The notes under the pieces: generated by a model
Told to the model about the DNA's origin: nothing
Databases searched by the model: none
What the model saw: the letters and a program-made list of their open reading frames with translations, nothing else
Made by a program: the position numbers and the translations under genes
Part shown: piece by piece, positions 15,929 through 22,146 of the stretch
How the letters are laid out: each line of letters begins with the position of its first letter
How positions within the stretch are numbered: the stretch's first letter is position 1
From: Clostridiaceae bacterium AF10-41
GTDB taxonomy: Bacteria > Bacillota > Clostridia > Clostridiales > Clostridiaceae
Length of the DNA stretch: 22,146 nucleotides
Direction of reading: 5' to 3'
Assembly (NCBI GenBank): GCA_027686065.1
Contig: JAQCTH010000047.1
Span: forward strand, 8,354 to 30,499

Positions 15929-17340
15929 TTTTCATCCCCCTTTTTAATAAAGCTTTTTGAAATTTTTTCTAAGTTTCCTCTAAGCACAACATCCTTAAAC
16001 CTATACTCATTAATACTTCCAATTGGAAATAGGAATTGATATCCTACTGAATCTAATTCTGCTAATTGAATTAATAGTAATAAAGACCCACATAAAAATC
16101 CAGGTATTCCAAAAGCTGCTGAAAATGCAACTAATACTAGTGACCAAAATGATAATGCTCCATATAATTTGGGAATTAAAAAATATGATAAGGTACTTAA
16201 TGCAACTACTATTATAGTTATTCTTGATGCTATACCAGCTCCTACAGCAGCTTCACCTAAAATCAACCCTGAAACTATACTCATTGCTCCTCCTATTGGT
16301 TGTGGAAGTCTTAACCCTGCTTCTTTTATAAATTGAAATGCAAGCATCATTAATATAACTTCAACAAATGTTGGAAAGGGAACTCCTGCTCTAGATACCG
16401 CAAGCCTAAACATAAATAGTGATGGTATAGTAGAAAAATGATAAGTTATTATTGCCACATAGATTCCTGGTACCATTGTTGCAACAAAAAAAGCACACCA
16501 TCTTAATATTCTATTAAAATTTGTATGATATTTATTTAAATAATAATCATCTGGCATTTGAAAGTTTTCTAAAAAAAAGTATGGTACGGTTATTACAAAG
16601 GAGGTTCCATCAACAATTATAGCAACTCTTCCTTCTAATAGTTTTGCACCAATCTCATCTGGTTTTTCAGTATATCCTACTGTATCAAAAAGACTTTTTT
16701 GACTTTTAAGTTCATCTTCTATATAGTTGGTATCAAATATAAATCTTAAGTCAAGATTTTTCACTTTTTCTTTTATATTATTAACTAATTCTTCTGGTGC
16801 AACACCATCTAAATAACATACAGCTACTGAGGTATTTGATTCTTCACCTACTACTATTGCTTCAAATTTTAAATTAGGATTTTTTATTCTTTTTCTTATT
16901 AACGCAACATTATGTACTATTAATTCATTAAATCCTTCTCTTGGTCCTTTTAAAACTGATTCTGTTTCAGGGATTCCAACTCCTCTTACTGGAAATCCTT
17001 TGGTTTCTACATATATTATTTCTTGAAAATCATCAAAGACTATTACCGGATCACCAGATAATATATGCATTATTGCATCATCTTTATCTTTAGCAATATC
17101 AGTTGCTCCTATATTTAATGCATTTTCTATTACTTCTTTAATAGAGGTTATTTTTCCTCCATTTGGATTAAGTTCGCCAAAACCTCTCAATGGTAGAACG
17201 ACATATTCGCTTATCATCTGCATATTGCATAGATCATCAATAAATACTACTGTTGCTTTACCTAAAACCGTTTGAACTGGTCTATATTTAACATCAAAAG
17301 AGTTTTTCATTTTCTCTTTTATATATTCTAAATTATTCAT
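15925..17340 (-). CDS. gerKA: Spore germinant receptor subunit A
   Basis: This 471-residue GerAA-family protein is a spore inner-membrane receptor subunit. The large hydrophilic N-terminal part (to about 270) holds family motifs such as ILSGDPVIVFD, VRGVGIPETESVLKGPREGFNE and RVAIIVDGTSFVITVPYFF. The second half has about five membrane helices with PGIYVAIITYH, SRAGVPFPTFVEV, EAGLRLPQPIGGAMSIVSGLILGEAAV and IPGFLCG. I chose ATG 17340 because AGGTGA lies 5 bases before it; GTG 17349 and ATG 17346 overlap that site. It overlaps gerKC by 4 bp and diverges from gerKB. A sigma-G-like promoter lies just upstream, which fits forespore expression. Confidence 0.95.
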   Translation of the reverse strand: MNNLEYIKEKMKNSFDVKYRPVQTVLGKATVVFIDDLCNMQMISEYVVLPLRGFGELNPNGGKITSIKEVIENALNIGATDIAKDKDDAIMHILSGDPVIVFDDFQEIIYVETKGFPVRGVGIPETESVLKGPREGFNELIVHNVALIRKRIKNPNLKFEAIVVGEESNTSVAVCYLDGVAPEELVNNIKEKVKNLDLRFIFDTNYIEDELKSQKSLFDTVGYTEKPDEIGAKLLEGRVAIIVDGTSFVITVPYFFLENFQMPDDYYLNKYHTNFNRILRWCAFFVATMVPGIYVAIITYHFSTIPSLFMFRLAVSRAGVPFPTFVEVILMMLAFQFIKEAGLRLPQPIGGAMSIVSGLILGEAAVGAGIASRITIIVVALSTLSYFLIPKLYGALSFWSLVLVAFSAAFGIPGFLCGSLLLLIQLAELDSVGYQFLFPIGSINEYRFKDVVLRGNLEKISKSFIKKGDEK

Positions 17341-17356
17341 ATACATCACCTGATTG

Positions 17357-17387
17357 TATTATTTGCTGAAAAATTGTTTAATATTCA
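17357..17387 (-). promoter_or_regulatory. gerKA: Possible sigma-G promoter of gerKA-gerKC
   Basis: On the minus strand, TGAATA (17387-17382) matches the sigma-G -35. After 18 bases AATAATA (17363-17357) matches five of seven positions of the CATACTA-type -10. It lies 16 bp before the chosen start codon, which leaves a very short leader. Confidence 0.45.
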
Positions 17388-17403
17388 TTTTTTTGCTAAT
17401 ACT

Positions 17404-17543
17404 AAAAAGAGTGAAAAAAGTGAAAGATTTAAAAAGTGAGCGAATTAATAAAAAACTCTTTGGAGTTTTTTATTAATTAAGTCCTTAATTTGGCAAAGCT
17501 AAATTATTTCAATAATTTTTCATTCTTTCCCTTTTTCACTTTT
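17404..17543. repeat. Hairpin/repeat element between gerKA and gerKB
   Basis: About 140 bp has layered symmetry. Left-hand GTGAAA units (AGTGAAAAAAGTGAAAG, from 17411) are mirrored imperfectly by right-hand TTTCAC-type units (to 17543). At the centre a perfect 16-bp stem (17443-17458 with 17463-17478) has a 4-base TTTG loop. A second small hairpin at 17487-17505 (AATTTGGC, AAA, GCTAAATT) resembles those near tyrS. Role unknown; it may act as a transcription barrier or be a dispersed repeat. Confidence 0.6.
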
Positions 17544-17570
17544 CCCATTAACTTTAGAAGGGTGGTAAAT

Positions 17571-18665
17571 ATGAATAAAATTTCTAGTAAACATTTTATA
17601 TTATTTATAATTGGTGTAGTAATCATATCACTAAAAACATATCCATCAATTTTCATAGATATAGGGGGAAGAGATACCTGGCTTGCGTCCTTAATAGCTT
17701 CCATACTATTTGTTGTTTTTTTAATGTATATAGTCAATATTTGCAAAATTACTAAAACCTTTGATATAAATTATATATTTGAACATTCTATGCCAAAAGC
17801 ATTAAGTTTTATTATAATGCTTATATTTATACTTACTTTATTTATAAATGCAATTGAAGCTGGTGCTCTAGAAGCTAATGTATTACATTCTACATTATTT
17901 CTTGAGACTCCTGTTTGGTATGCCTTGGCATTTTTTTTACTTCCATCGCTTTTCATCTTTAATAAAAGATTACGTACTATATTAATATTTGTTTTAGTTA
18001 GCGTATTTATAATAATAATAAATGGAATTATCTTCTTTGCTCTCGCTCAAAGTTATAAAGACATAAATAATTTGCTTCCTGTACTTGGTAGTAATATTTC
18101 TTATGGCTTCGTTATTTCAACTTTACTTATTTTAGGTGGGTTTTCCTCATTTATGATAGCTATTCCATTTTTAAAATTCATTGATAAAGTTGAGCATATT
18201 AGAATACATACTCTTTACGCAGGTATTATTTGTGCTGTATTTATTATTATTTCTTTTGTAGGTGTAATAACCGCCTTTGGTCCACTAAGAGCTTCTAATA
18301 TATTTTATCCTGAATTTATACTTGGGCAAAGGATAGAATTTGGTGGATTCATAGAATTTGGAGAATTATTTTTCTTGATTCAAACTGTAATTGGATTTTT
18401 TGTTAAATATGTATTATCAACCTATAGCATTTTATTAATTTGCGAAAAATATATTAAACACAAACGTATTTTTATTGGAATATATACATTTTTAATATTT
18501 GTTTTTTCTAATTTCTTAGGAATGAATAATTACCTGCTTTATGATGCTTTGAAATATCTGCAAATACTTAACTTATTCAGTTTTGTTTTATTACCACTTA
18601 TAGTATTTTCATCATATTATCTAAGATATAAACCGAGGAAAAACTCAGTGAAAAATTCTAAATAA
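17571..18665 (+). CDS. gerKB: Spore germinant receptor permease subunit B
   Basis: This 364-residue GerAB-family protein belongs to the APC-like transporter superfamily and is an integral membrane subunit of the spore germinant receptor. About ten hydrophobic helices run through the whole length. The N-terminus (KISSKHFILFIIGVVIISLKTYPSI, with GGRDTWLASLIA) is typical of the family. An in-frame TTG at 17490 would add 27 residues, but ATG 17571 has a ribosome binding site (AGGGTGG) about 5 bases upstream, so I use the ATG. It is transcribed away from gerKA-gerKC, as in C. perfringens, rather than as an A-B-C operon. Confidence 0.92.
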   Translation: MNKISSKHFILFIIGVVIISLKTYPSIFIDIGGRDTWLASLIASILFVVFLMYIVNICKITKTFDINYIFEHSMPKALSFIIMLIFILTLFINAIEAGALEANVLHSTLFLETPVWYALAFFLLPSLFIFNKRLRTILIFVLVSVFIIIINGIIFFALAQSYKDINNLLPVLGSNISYGFVISTLLILGGFSSFMIAIPFLKFIDKVEHIRIHTLYAGIICAVFIIISFVGVITAFGPLRASNIFYPEFILGQRIEFGGFIEFGELFFLIQTVIGFFVKYVLSTYSILLICEKYIKHKRIFIGIYTFLIFVFSNFLGMNNYLLYDALKYLQILNLFSFVLLPLIVFSSYYLRYKPRKNSVKNSK

Positions 18666-18706
18666 TTAGAAATTTCAAAATAATATGATTTTTTTATTAT
18701 ATTCTC

Positions 18707-18734
18707 TTGAAATAATATTATTTTGTGGTATAAT
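18707..18734 (+). promoter_or_regulatory. Promoter of the zinc-ribbon gene
   Basis: TTGAAA (18707-18712) and TATAAT (18729-18734) are 16 bases apart, with an extended -10 (TGG before TATAAT). The leader to the start codon would be about 115 bases. Confidence 0.75.
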
Positions 18735-18763
18735 TATTTTGAAAATTTAAATGATTAGGAAAA

Positions 18764-18850
18764 ATTTCGATATATTCTCTCCCCTTAAAGTTCATTTTTC
18801 ACCTTAAGGAAGAAATTATCAAGTTTGTCCTTATGAATTTTAAGGAGGAT
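18764..18850 (+). promoter_or_regulatory. Structured leader that can mask the ribosome binding site
   Basis: CCTTAA sequences recur in the leader. One hairpin pairs CCTTAAAGT (from 18783) with ACCTTAAGG (to about 18809), with one mismatch. A second pairs TCCTTA with TAAGGA (about 18828-18846), which includes the AAGGAGG ribosome binding site of the zinc-ribbon gene. The two could be alternative folds that control translation. This is read by eye; no folding energy was calculated. Confidence 0.45.
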
Positions 18851-18856
18851 TTTAAA

Positions 18857-19012
18857 ATGGAAGATAAAAAAATTATTTGTAAAGATTGTGGAAAGGAATT
18901 TGTTTTCACAGTTGGAGAACAAGAATTCTACAAGGAAAAGGGATTTGATAATGAACCAGTAAGATGCCCTGATTGTAGAAGAGCTAGAAAAGCACAAAAT
19001 AACAGAAGATAG
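18857..19012 (+). CDS. Small zinc-ribbon protein
   Basis: This 51-residue protein carries two zinc-knuckle pairs, CKDC (residues 8-11) and CPDC (37-40), 25 residues apart. Between them is GKEFVFTVGEQEFYKEKGF, and a basic tail RRARKAQNNRR follows. This matches the probable zinc-ribbon (zf-trcl) family of small bacterial proteins, whose function is not known; RNA or DNA binding is plausible from the basic tail. A strong AAGGAGG lies 8 bases before the ATG. It has its own promoter, leader and terminator, so it is a single-gene unit. The overlapping minus-strand frame at 18785-19120 has no family match and is discarded. Confidence 0.88.
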   Translation: MEDKKIICKDCGKEFVFTVGEQEFYKEKGFDNEPVRCPDCRRARKAQNNRR

Positions 19013-19023
19013 TTTCTGTTTTA

Positions 19024-19060
19024 AAAGACTAATCATTAATTTGATTAGTCTTTCTTTCAT
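19024..19060 (+). terminator. Terminator of the zinc-ribbon gene
   Basis: Perfect 11-bp arms (19024-19034 with 19043-19053) and an 8-base loop are followed by a T-rich tract. It lies 11 bp after the stop codon. Confidence 0.85.
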
Positions 19061-19062
19061 TT

Positions 19063-19091
19063 TTGTCAAATTATAAGAAGTCCGATATTTT
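19063..19091 (+). promoter_or_regulatory. Promoter of the small membrane protein gene
   Basis: TTGTCA (19063-19068) and TATTTT (19086-19091) have an ideal 17-base spacer, about 70 bp before the start codon. The -10 is weak in match. Confidence 0.45.
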
Positions 19092-19163
19092 ATAAGTATT
19101 TTTTCTTTAAATCTACACAAACTATTATCTGCAGCTAATATTTTTCAAAGGAGGATTTTTTTA

Positions 19164-19310
19164 ATGAAATTAATAAAGATGTTTTTTACAATATCTGTTT
19201 TATTAGGATTATTTGCTTTAATATTTAAATATTCAATTTGGTCAATAAATATAATATTGCTTGCGGCCATTTTATTATTAGTAGTAGATATTTTTTATGC
19301 TAAGGCTTAA
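19164..19310 (+). CDS. 48-residue two-helix membrane protein
   Basis: The protein is almost entirely hydrophobic: a short basic start (MKLIKM), a first helix at about residues 7-21, a short turn (KYSIWS), a second helix at about 28-42, and the tail DIFYAKA. I do not recognise a family. A perfect AAAGGAGG lies 8 bases before the ATG, which strongly supports translation. It stands alone between the zinc-ribbon terminator and the trpS upstream region. Codon use is normal for the window. Confidence 0.7.
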   Translation: MKLIKMFFTISVLLGLFALIFKYSIWSINIILLAAILLLVVDIFYAKA

Positions 19311-19689
19311 ATTTATTATCTACGTACTTTGAAAGAATATCTTATAAGATAACTTTATTTTATGATAACTTTGAGGTTAATAAAAAACATTTTAAATTAT
19401 ATATTTTTTATAGTTCAATTATTGTTAGTTTAAGATTACTCCCTCTCATAAATTATTGAGCTTAATATCCCATACCTTTTATTTAGAATACTTATTTATA
19501 CATAAATCTAAATTCATACTTTTCCTCTTATTTGATTTCATATTCTTTGTACCTCTTAATTCTGATTCATTGACTAATGCTAAATTGAAATAATCAAATC
19601 TAAACTTATATATTAATCTTGTATAAGCTAAATTTAATCATATATTTTATATACTACTCATAAATACCGATCTATAGTCTTATTCCTTG
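19311..19689. other. AT-rich region without a gene
   Basis: No reading frame with a ribosome binding site is visible on either strand. It contains a 14-bp palindrome TATCTTATAAGATA (around 19338-19353), a repeated GATAACTTT and weak AT-only dyads. There is no T-box core motif ahead of trpS. Confidence 0.5.
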
Positions 19690-19718
19690 TTGACATGGTA
19701 ATTTTCCAAATTTATAAT
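19690..19718 (+). promoter_or_regulatory. trpS: trpS promoter
   Basis: A perfect TTGACA (19690-19695) and TATAAT (19713-19718) have an ideal 17-base spacer. The promoter is flanked by a 12-bp direct repeat, CTATAGTCTTAT, at 19672-19683 and 19730-19741. Confidence 0.88.
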
Positions 19719-19775
19719 TAATTGTATAACTATAGTCTTATATGTTAGTATGCACAAATGAAAGGAGTGCTTTAA

Positions 19776-20786
19776 TTGGAAAATAATATAGATAAGAAGA
19801 AGGTTATTTTTAGTGGAATACAACCTTCTGGTCAATTAACTTTAGGAAATTATTTAGGAGCAATAAAAAATTGGGTGGCTCTTCAAGATGAATTTGATTG
19901 TTATTTTTGCGTAGTAGATTTACATGCAATAACTGTTAAACAAGAGCCAAAGGATTTAAGACAACGAACTCTTGAGGTTCTTGCAATATATATAGCAGCA
20001 GGTATAGTTCCTGAAAAGAATACTTTATTTATTCAATCACATGTTCCTGCTCACAGTGAATGTGCATGGCTTTTAACATGTAATTCTTATATGGGTGAAC
20101 TTAGTAGAATGACTCAATATAAAGATAAATCTCAAAGATATGGAGATTCAATAGTAGCTGGACTATTTACTTACCCTGTATTAATGGCCGCTGATATTCT
20201 TTTATATAATACAGATTTAGTACCTGTGGGTCAAGATCAAAAGCAGCATTTAGAAATAGCTAGAGATATTGCTAACAGATTTAATAATACTTATAGTCCA
20301 ACATTTAAGATTCCAGATCCATATATTCCAAAGGTTGGTGCTAAAGTTATGAGTCTTCAAGAGCCAACTAAAAAGATGTCTAAATCAGATGACAATCCAA
20401 ATGCATATATCTTAATTATGGATCCACCTGAAGTAATAAGAAAGAAGGTTTCTAGAGCTGTTACTGATAGCCTTGGGATTATAAATTACTCTGATGATCA
20501 ACCAGGTGTTAAGAATTTACTTGATCTTCTAATTGCAATAAACGGTTCAAATCCACAAGACCTTGTGACCTATTATAAAGATAAGGGCTATGCTGATTTA
20601 AAGAAAGATGTAGCTGATGCCATAGTGAATGAATTAGAACCAATTCAAAATAAGGTTAATGAAATTCTTAAAGATAAAAAATCATTAGAAGAAATATATA
20701 AATTAGGTGCTGAAAAAGCAAACTATATCTCAATGAAAACACTTAGAAAAATGCAAAAAAAGATTGGATTTATTCCTAGGGGATAA
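19776..20786 (+). CDS. trpS: Tryptophan--tRNA ligase
   Basis: This 336-residue class I synthetase charges tRNA-Trp in the cytoplasm. The HIGH-equivalent region reads SGIQPSGQLTLGNYLGAI (GNYLG at 24-28), and the KMSKS loop is at 200-204 within KKMSKSDDN. GELSRMTQYKDK, the DLVPVGQDQKQHLE region and the C-terminal KTLRKMQKKIGFIPR are typical. The start is TTG at 19776: AAGGAG lies 8 bases upstream, and the nearby ATG at 19758 opens only a five-codon frame that stops right before the TTG. The gene is monocistronic, with a strong promoter and terminator. Confidence 0.98.
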   Translation: MENNIDKKKVIFSGIQPSGQLTLGNYLGAIKNWVALQDEFDCYFCVVDLHAITVKQEPKDLRQRTLEVLAIYIAAGIVPEKNTLFIQSHVPAHSECAWLLTCNSYMGELSRMTQYKDKSQRYGDSIVAGLFTYPVLMAADILLYNTDLVPVGQDQKQHLEIARDIANRFNNTYSPTFKIPDPYIPKVGAKVMSLQEPTKKMSKSDDNPNAYILIMDPPEVIRKKVSRAVTDSLGIINYSDDQPGVKNLLDLLIAINGSNPQDLVTYYKDKGYADLKKDVADAIVNELEPIQNKVNEILKDKKSLEEIYKLGAEKANYISMKTLRKMQKKIGFIPRG

Positions 20787-20791
20787 TACTC

Positions 20792-20836
20792 ATGGAGCTG
20801 AATATAATTTAAAAAGTTATATTCAGCTCCATTTTA
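20792..20836. terminator. Bidirectional terminator between trpS and the glycosyltransferase gene
   Basis: Perfect 16-bp arms (20792-20807 and 20817-20832) with a 9-base loop are followed by TTTT on the plus strand. It lies between two convergent genes and can serve both, although the T-run on the minus strand is poor. Confidence 0.85.
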
Positions 20837-20842
20837 ATATAA

Positions 20843-21919
20843 TTATTTCTTTATAGTCTTATATAAATCTTCAATCTCTATAAATATATTATTTTGATCG
20901 AAATTATCTCTAACAAATACACTTCCTATATTTCCCATATTTTCTCTTAATTCTTTATCTTGTATCAATTTCTCTAGTTCAAGCTCTATGGAGCTTGAAT
21001 TTTTCACTTTACACACTAAAGAACTTTCCCCAATAATCGTAGTTTCTTCAAATGCTTTTATATCCGAAACTATAACAGGTACTCCACAAGCTTGAGCTTC
21101 TAAAACAGATACTCCAAAACTTTCCGATATAGATGGAAATACTGCTATATGTATTTTATTATAAAAATCAGCCACTTTTTCTTGTGTCATACTTCCTAAA
21201 AATTTAATACTTTCCTCAGACTTCAATTTATGTACAAGATTTTTTAATGAATTTTTCTGTGTACCTTCACCTACAATCTCAAGTCTAATTGCCTTTTCTG
21301 GATATTTCCTTATTATATTAGAAAAAGCTTGTATTAAATACTCAATTCCATATATCTTTTCTAATGATTTCACTATTCCTATTATTATTTCATCATTTTT
21401 TCGTATTTCTCTATTTCTAAATAATTCAACATCTATGCCAAAAGGCGTAATATCAATATCCTTTTTAGTATAAATATTAGCTTCATCTCTCATATATCTA
21501 GATGTTGAAAGAATCTTATCAGCCTTCTTTAAATTATACTTTATTATATTTTTTTGAACTAATCCCTCCTTAGGAAATAATAGTATATCGCTTCCCCATA
21601 ATGATAGTATATATGGATGATAATTGCACAAAGCTCCAAGTAATCCATAACTTGATGCATAATGAGCATGAAGAATATCAGGTTTTACTTGATTTACTAT
21701 ATCTTTTATTCTATTTATTCTTTTTAGATAAGATAATTTATAAAAGCTCCCATCCTTCTTTGAAAGATTACTATTTAAGTCTAATGAATGTACATTTACA
21801 CCTGAGAGTGTCCCATTATTAAGTGTTATTACATGTACTTCATGACCTTTTGAAATAAAATATCTACACCATTTATGAGTATGATAACTATTAATATCTG
21901 ATAAATAACATATTTTCAT
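20843..21919 (-). CDS. GT4-type glycosyltransferase
   Basis: This 358-residue GT-B fold enzyme transfers a sugar from a nucleotide-sugar donor to an unknown acceptor in a cell-surface glycan pathway. The N-terminal domain has MKICYLSDINSYHTHKW, KPDILHAHYASSYGLLG and LSLWGSDILL. The C-terminal donor-binding domain has IIGIVKSLEKIYGIEYLIQAF, LEIVGEGTQ and the conserved E-x7-E motif ESFGVSVLE at 266-274, followed by ACGVPVIVSD. AGGAAGG precedes the ATG. No other surface-polysaccharide genes are in view, so it may begin or end such a cluster outside the window, or stand alone. Confidence 0.93.
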   Translation of the reverse strand: MKICYLSDINSYHTHKWCRYFISKGHEVHVITLNNGTLSGVNVHSLDLNSNLSKKDGSFYKLSYLKRINRIKDIVNQVKPDILHAHYASSYGLLGALCNYHPYILSLWGSDILLFPKEGLVQKNIIKYNLKKADKILSTSRYMRDEANIYTKKDIDITPFGIDVELFRNREIRKNDEIIIGIVKSLEKIYGIEYLIQAFSNIIRKYPEKAIRLEIVGEGTQKNSLKNLVHKLKSEESIKFLGSMTQEKVADFYNKIHIAVFPSISESFGVSVLEAQACGVPVIVSDIKAFEETTIIGESSLVCKVKNSSSIELELEKLIQDKELRENMGNIGSVFVRDNFDQNNIFIEIEDLYKTIKK

Positions 21920-22146
21920 AGATTTTACCTTCCTAAAAGCAGTCCTGTTCTAATATAATAATTTATATGAACCATTCTAGCTATATATAAATTTAATAAC
22001 ATTACTTTTTATAAACTTTTTATATATTATAATATAGATTCTCTATACTCTATTTTAATTTATTATTAATCACATAACAAATATAATCTAAAATTATTTT
22101 TATATAAGTATCATTTTATGTAATATATAATTTTACTATTAAATCT

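Noticed and set aside
18785..19120. 111-codon minus-strand frame over the zinc-ribbon gene
   Set aside because: The plus-strand zinc-ribbon gene has a promoter, ribosome binding site, cysteine motifs and a terminator; the opposite frame has none of these.

Overview
The window is very AT-rich, with strong AGGAGG-type ribosome binding sites, short intergenic gaps, sporulation/germination genes and anaerobe-type ferrous iron uptake. This points to a Clostridium sensu stricto chromosome. The gerKB gene diverges from a gerKA-gerKC pair, the arrangement known from Clostridium perfringens, so a relative of that species is plausible (inference). I see no rRNA, tRNA, CRISPR array, phage or transposase gene.

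Left part (1-6518, all on the minus strand). An iron island holds feoA-feoB and, downstream, a DUF3793-DUF2325 pair. Each unit has its own promoter overlapped by a Fur-box-like dyad, so both look iron-repressed. Upstream lies a three-gene unit: a long protein with a FliK-C-like tail, an 84-residue stand-alone FlhB-C-terminal-like protein (the YlqG/YlqH type of pair), and a calcineurin-like metallophosphoesterase that ends in a strong terminator.

Centre (6680-11088, plus strand). Two tandem paralogous lipoproteins (TPR region, bacterial Ig-like segment, C-terminal domain) are followed by a 20-bp perfect inverted repeat with nested palindromes, then an OmpR-type response regulator and its histidine kinase. 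A bidirectional-looking terminator separates these from tyrS (minus). Upstream of tyrS is a roughly 180-bp nested-repeat element, then a gene-poor 300 bp, a small P-loop protein gene and a GAF-GGDEF diguanylate cyclase gene (both minus).

Right part (14810-22146). The spore germinant receptor genes gerKA-gerKC (minus) and gerKB (plus) diverge from an intergenic region that holds a possible sigma-G promoter and a hairpin/repeat element. Next come two genes for very small proteins: a 51-residue zinc-ribbon protein behind a structured leader, and a 48-residue two-helix membrane protein. Then come about 465 bp without a gene, trpS from a clear promoter with a TTG start, a strong shared terminator, and a convergent GT4-type glycosyltransferase gene.

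The most interesting points are the two Fur-linked operons that tie the uncharacterised DUF3793/DUF2325 pair to iron, the FliK/FlhB-like pair with no flagellar genes in view, the inverted repeat before the two-component system, the repeat elements next to tyrS and gerK, and the zinc-ribbon leader that can mask its own ribosome binding site.
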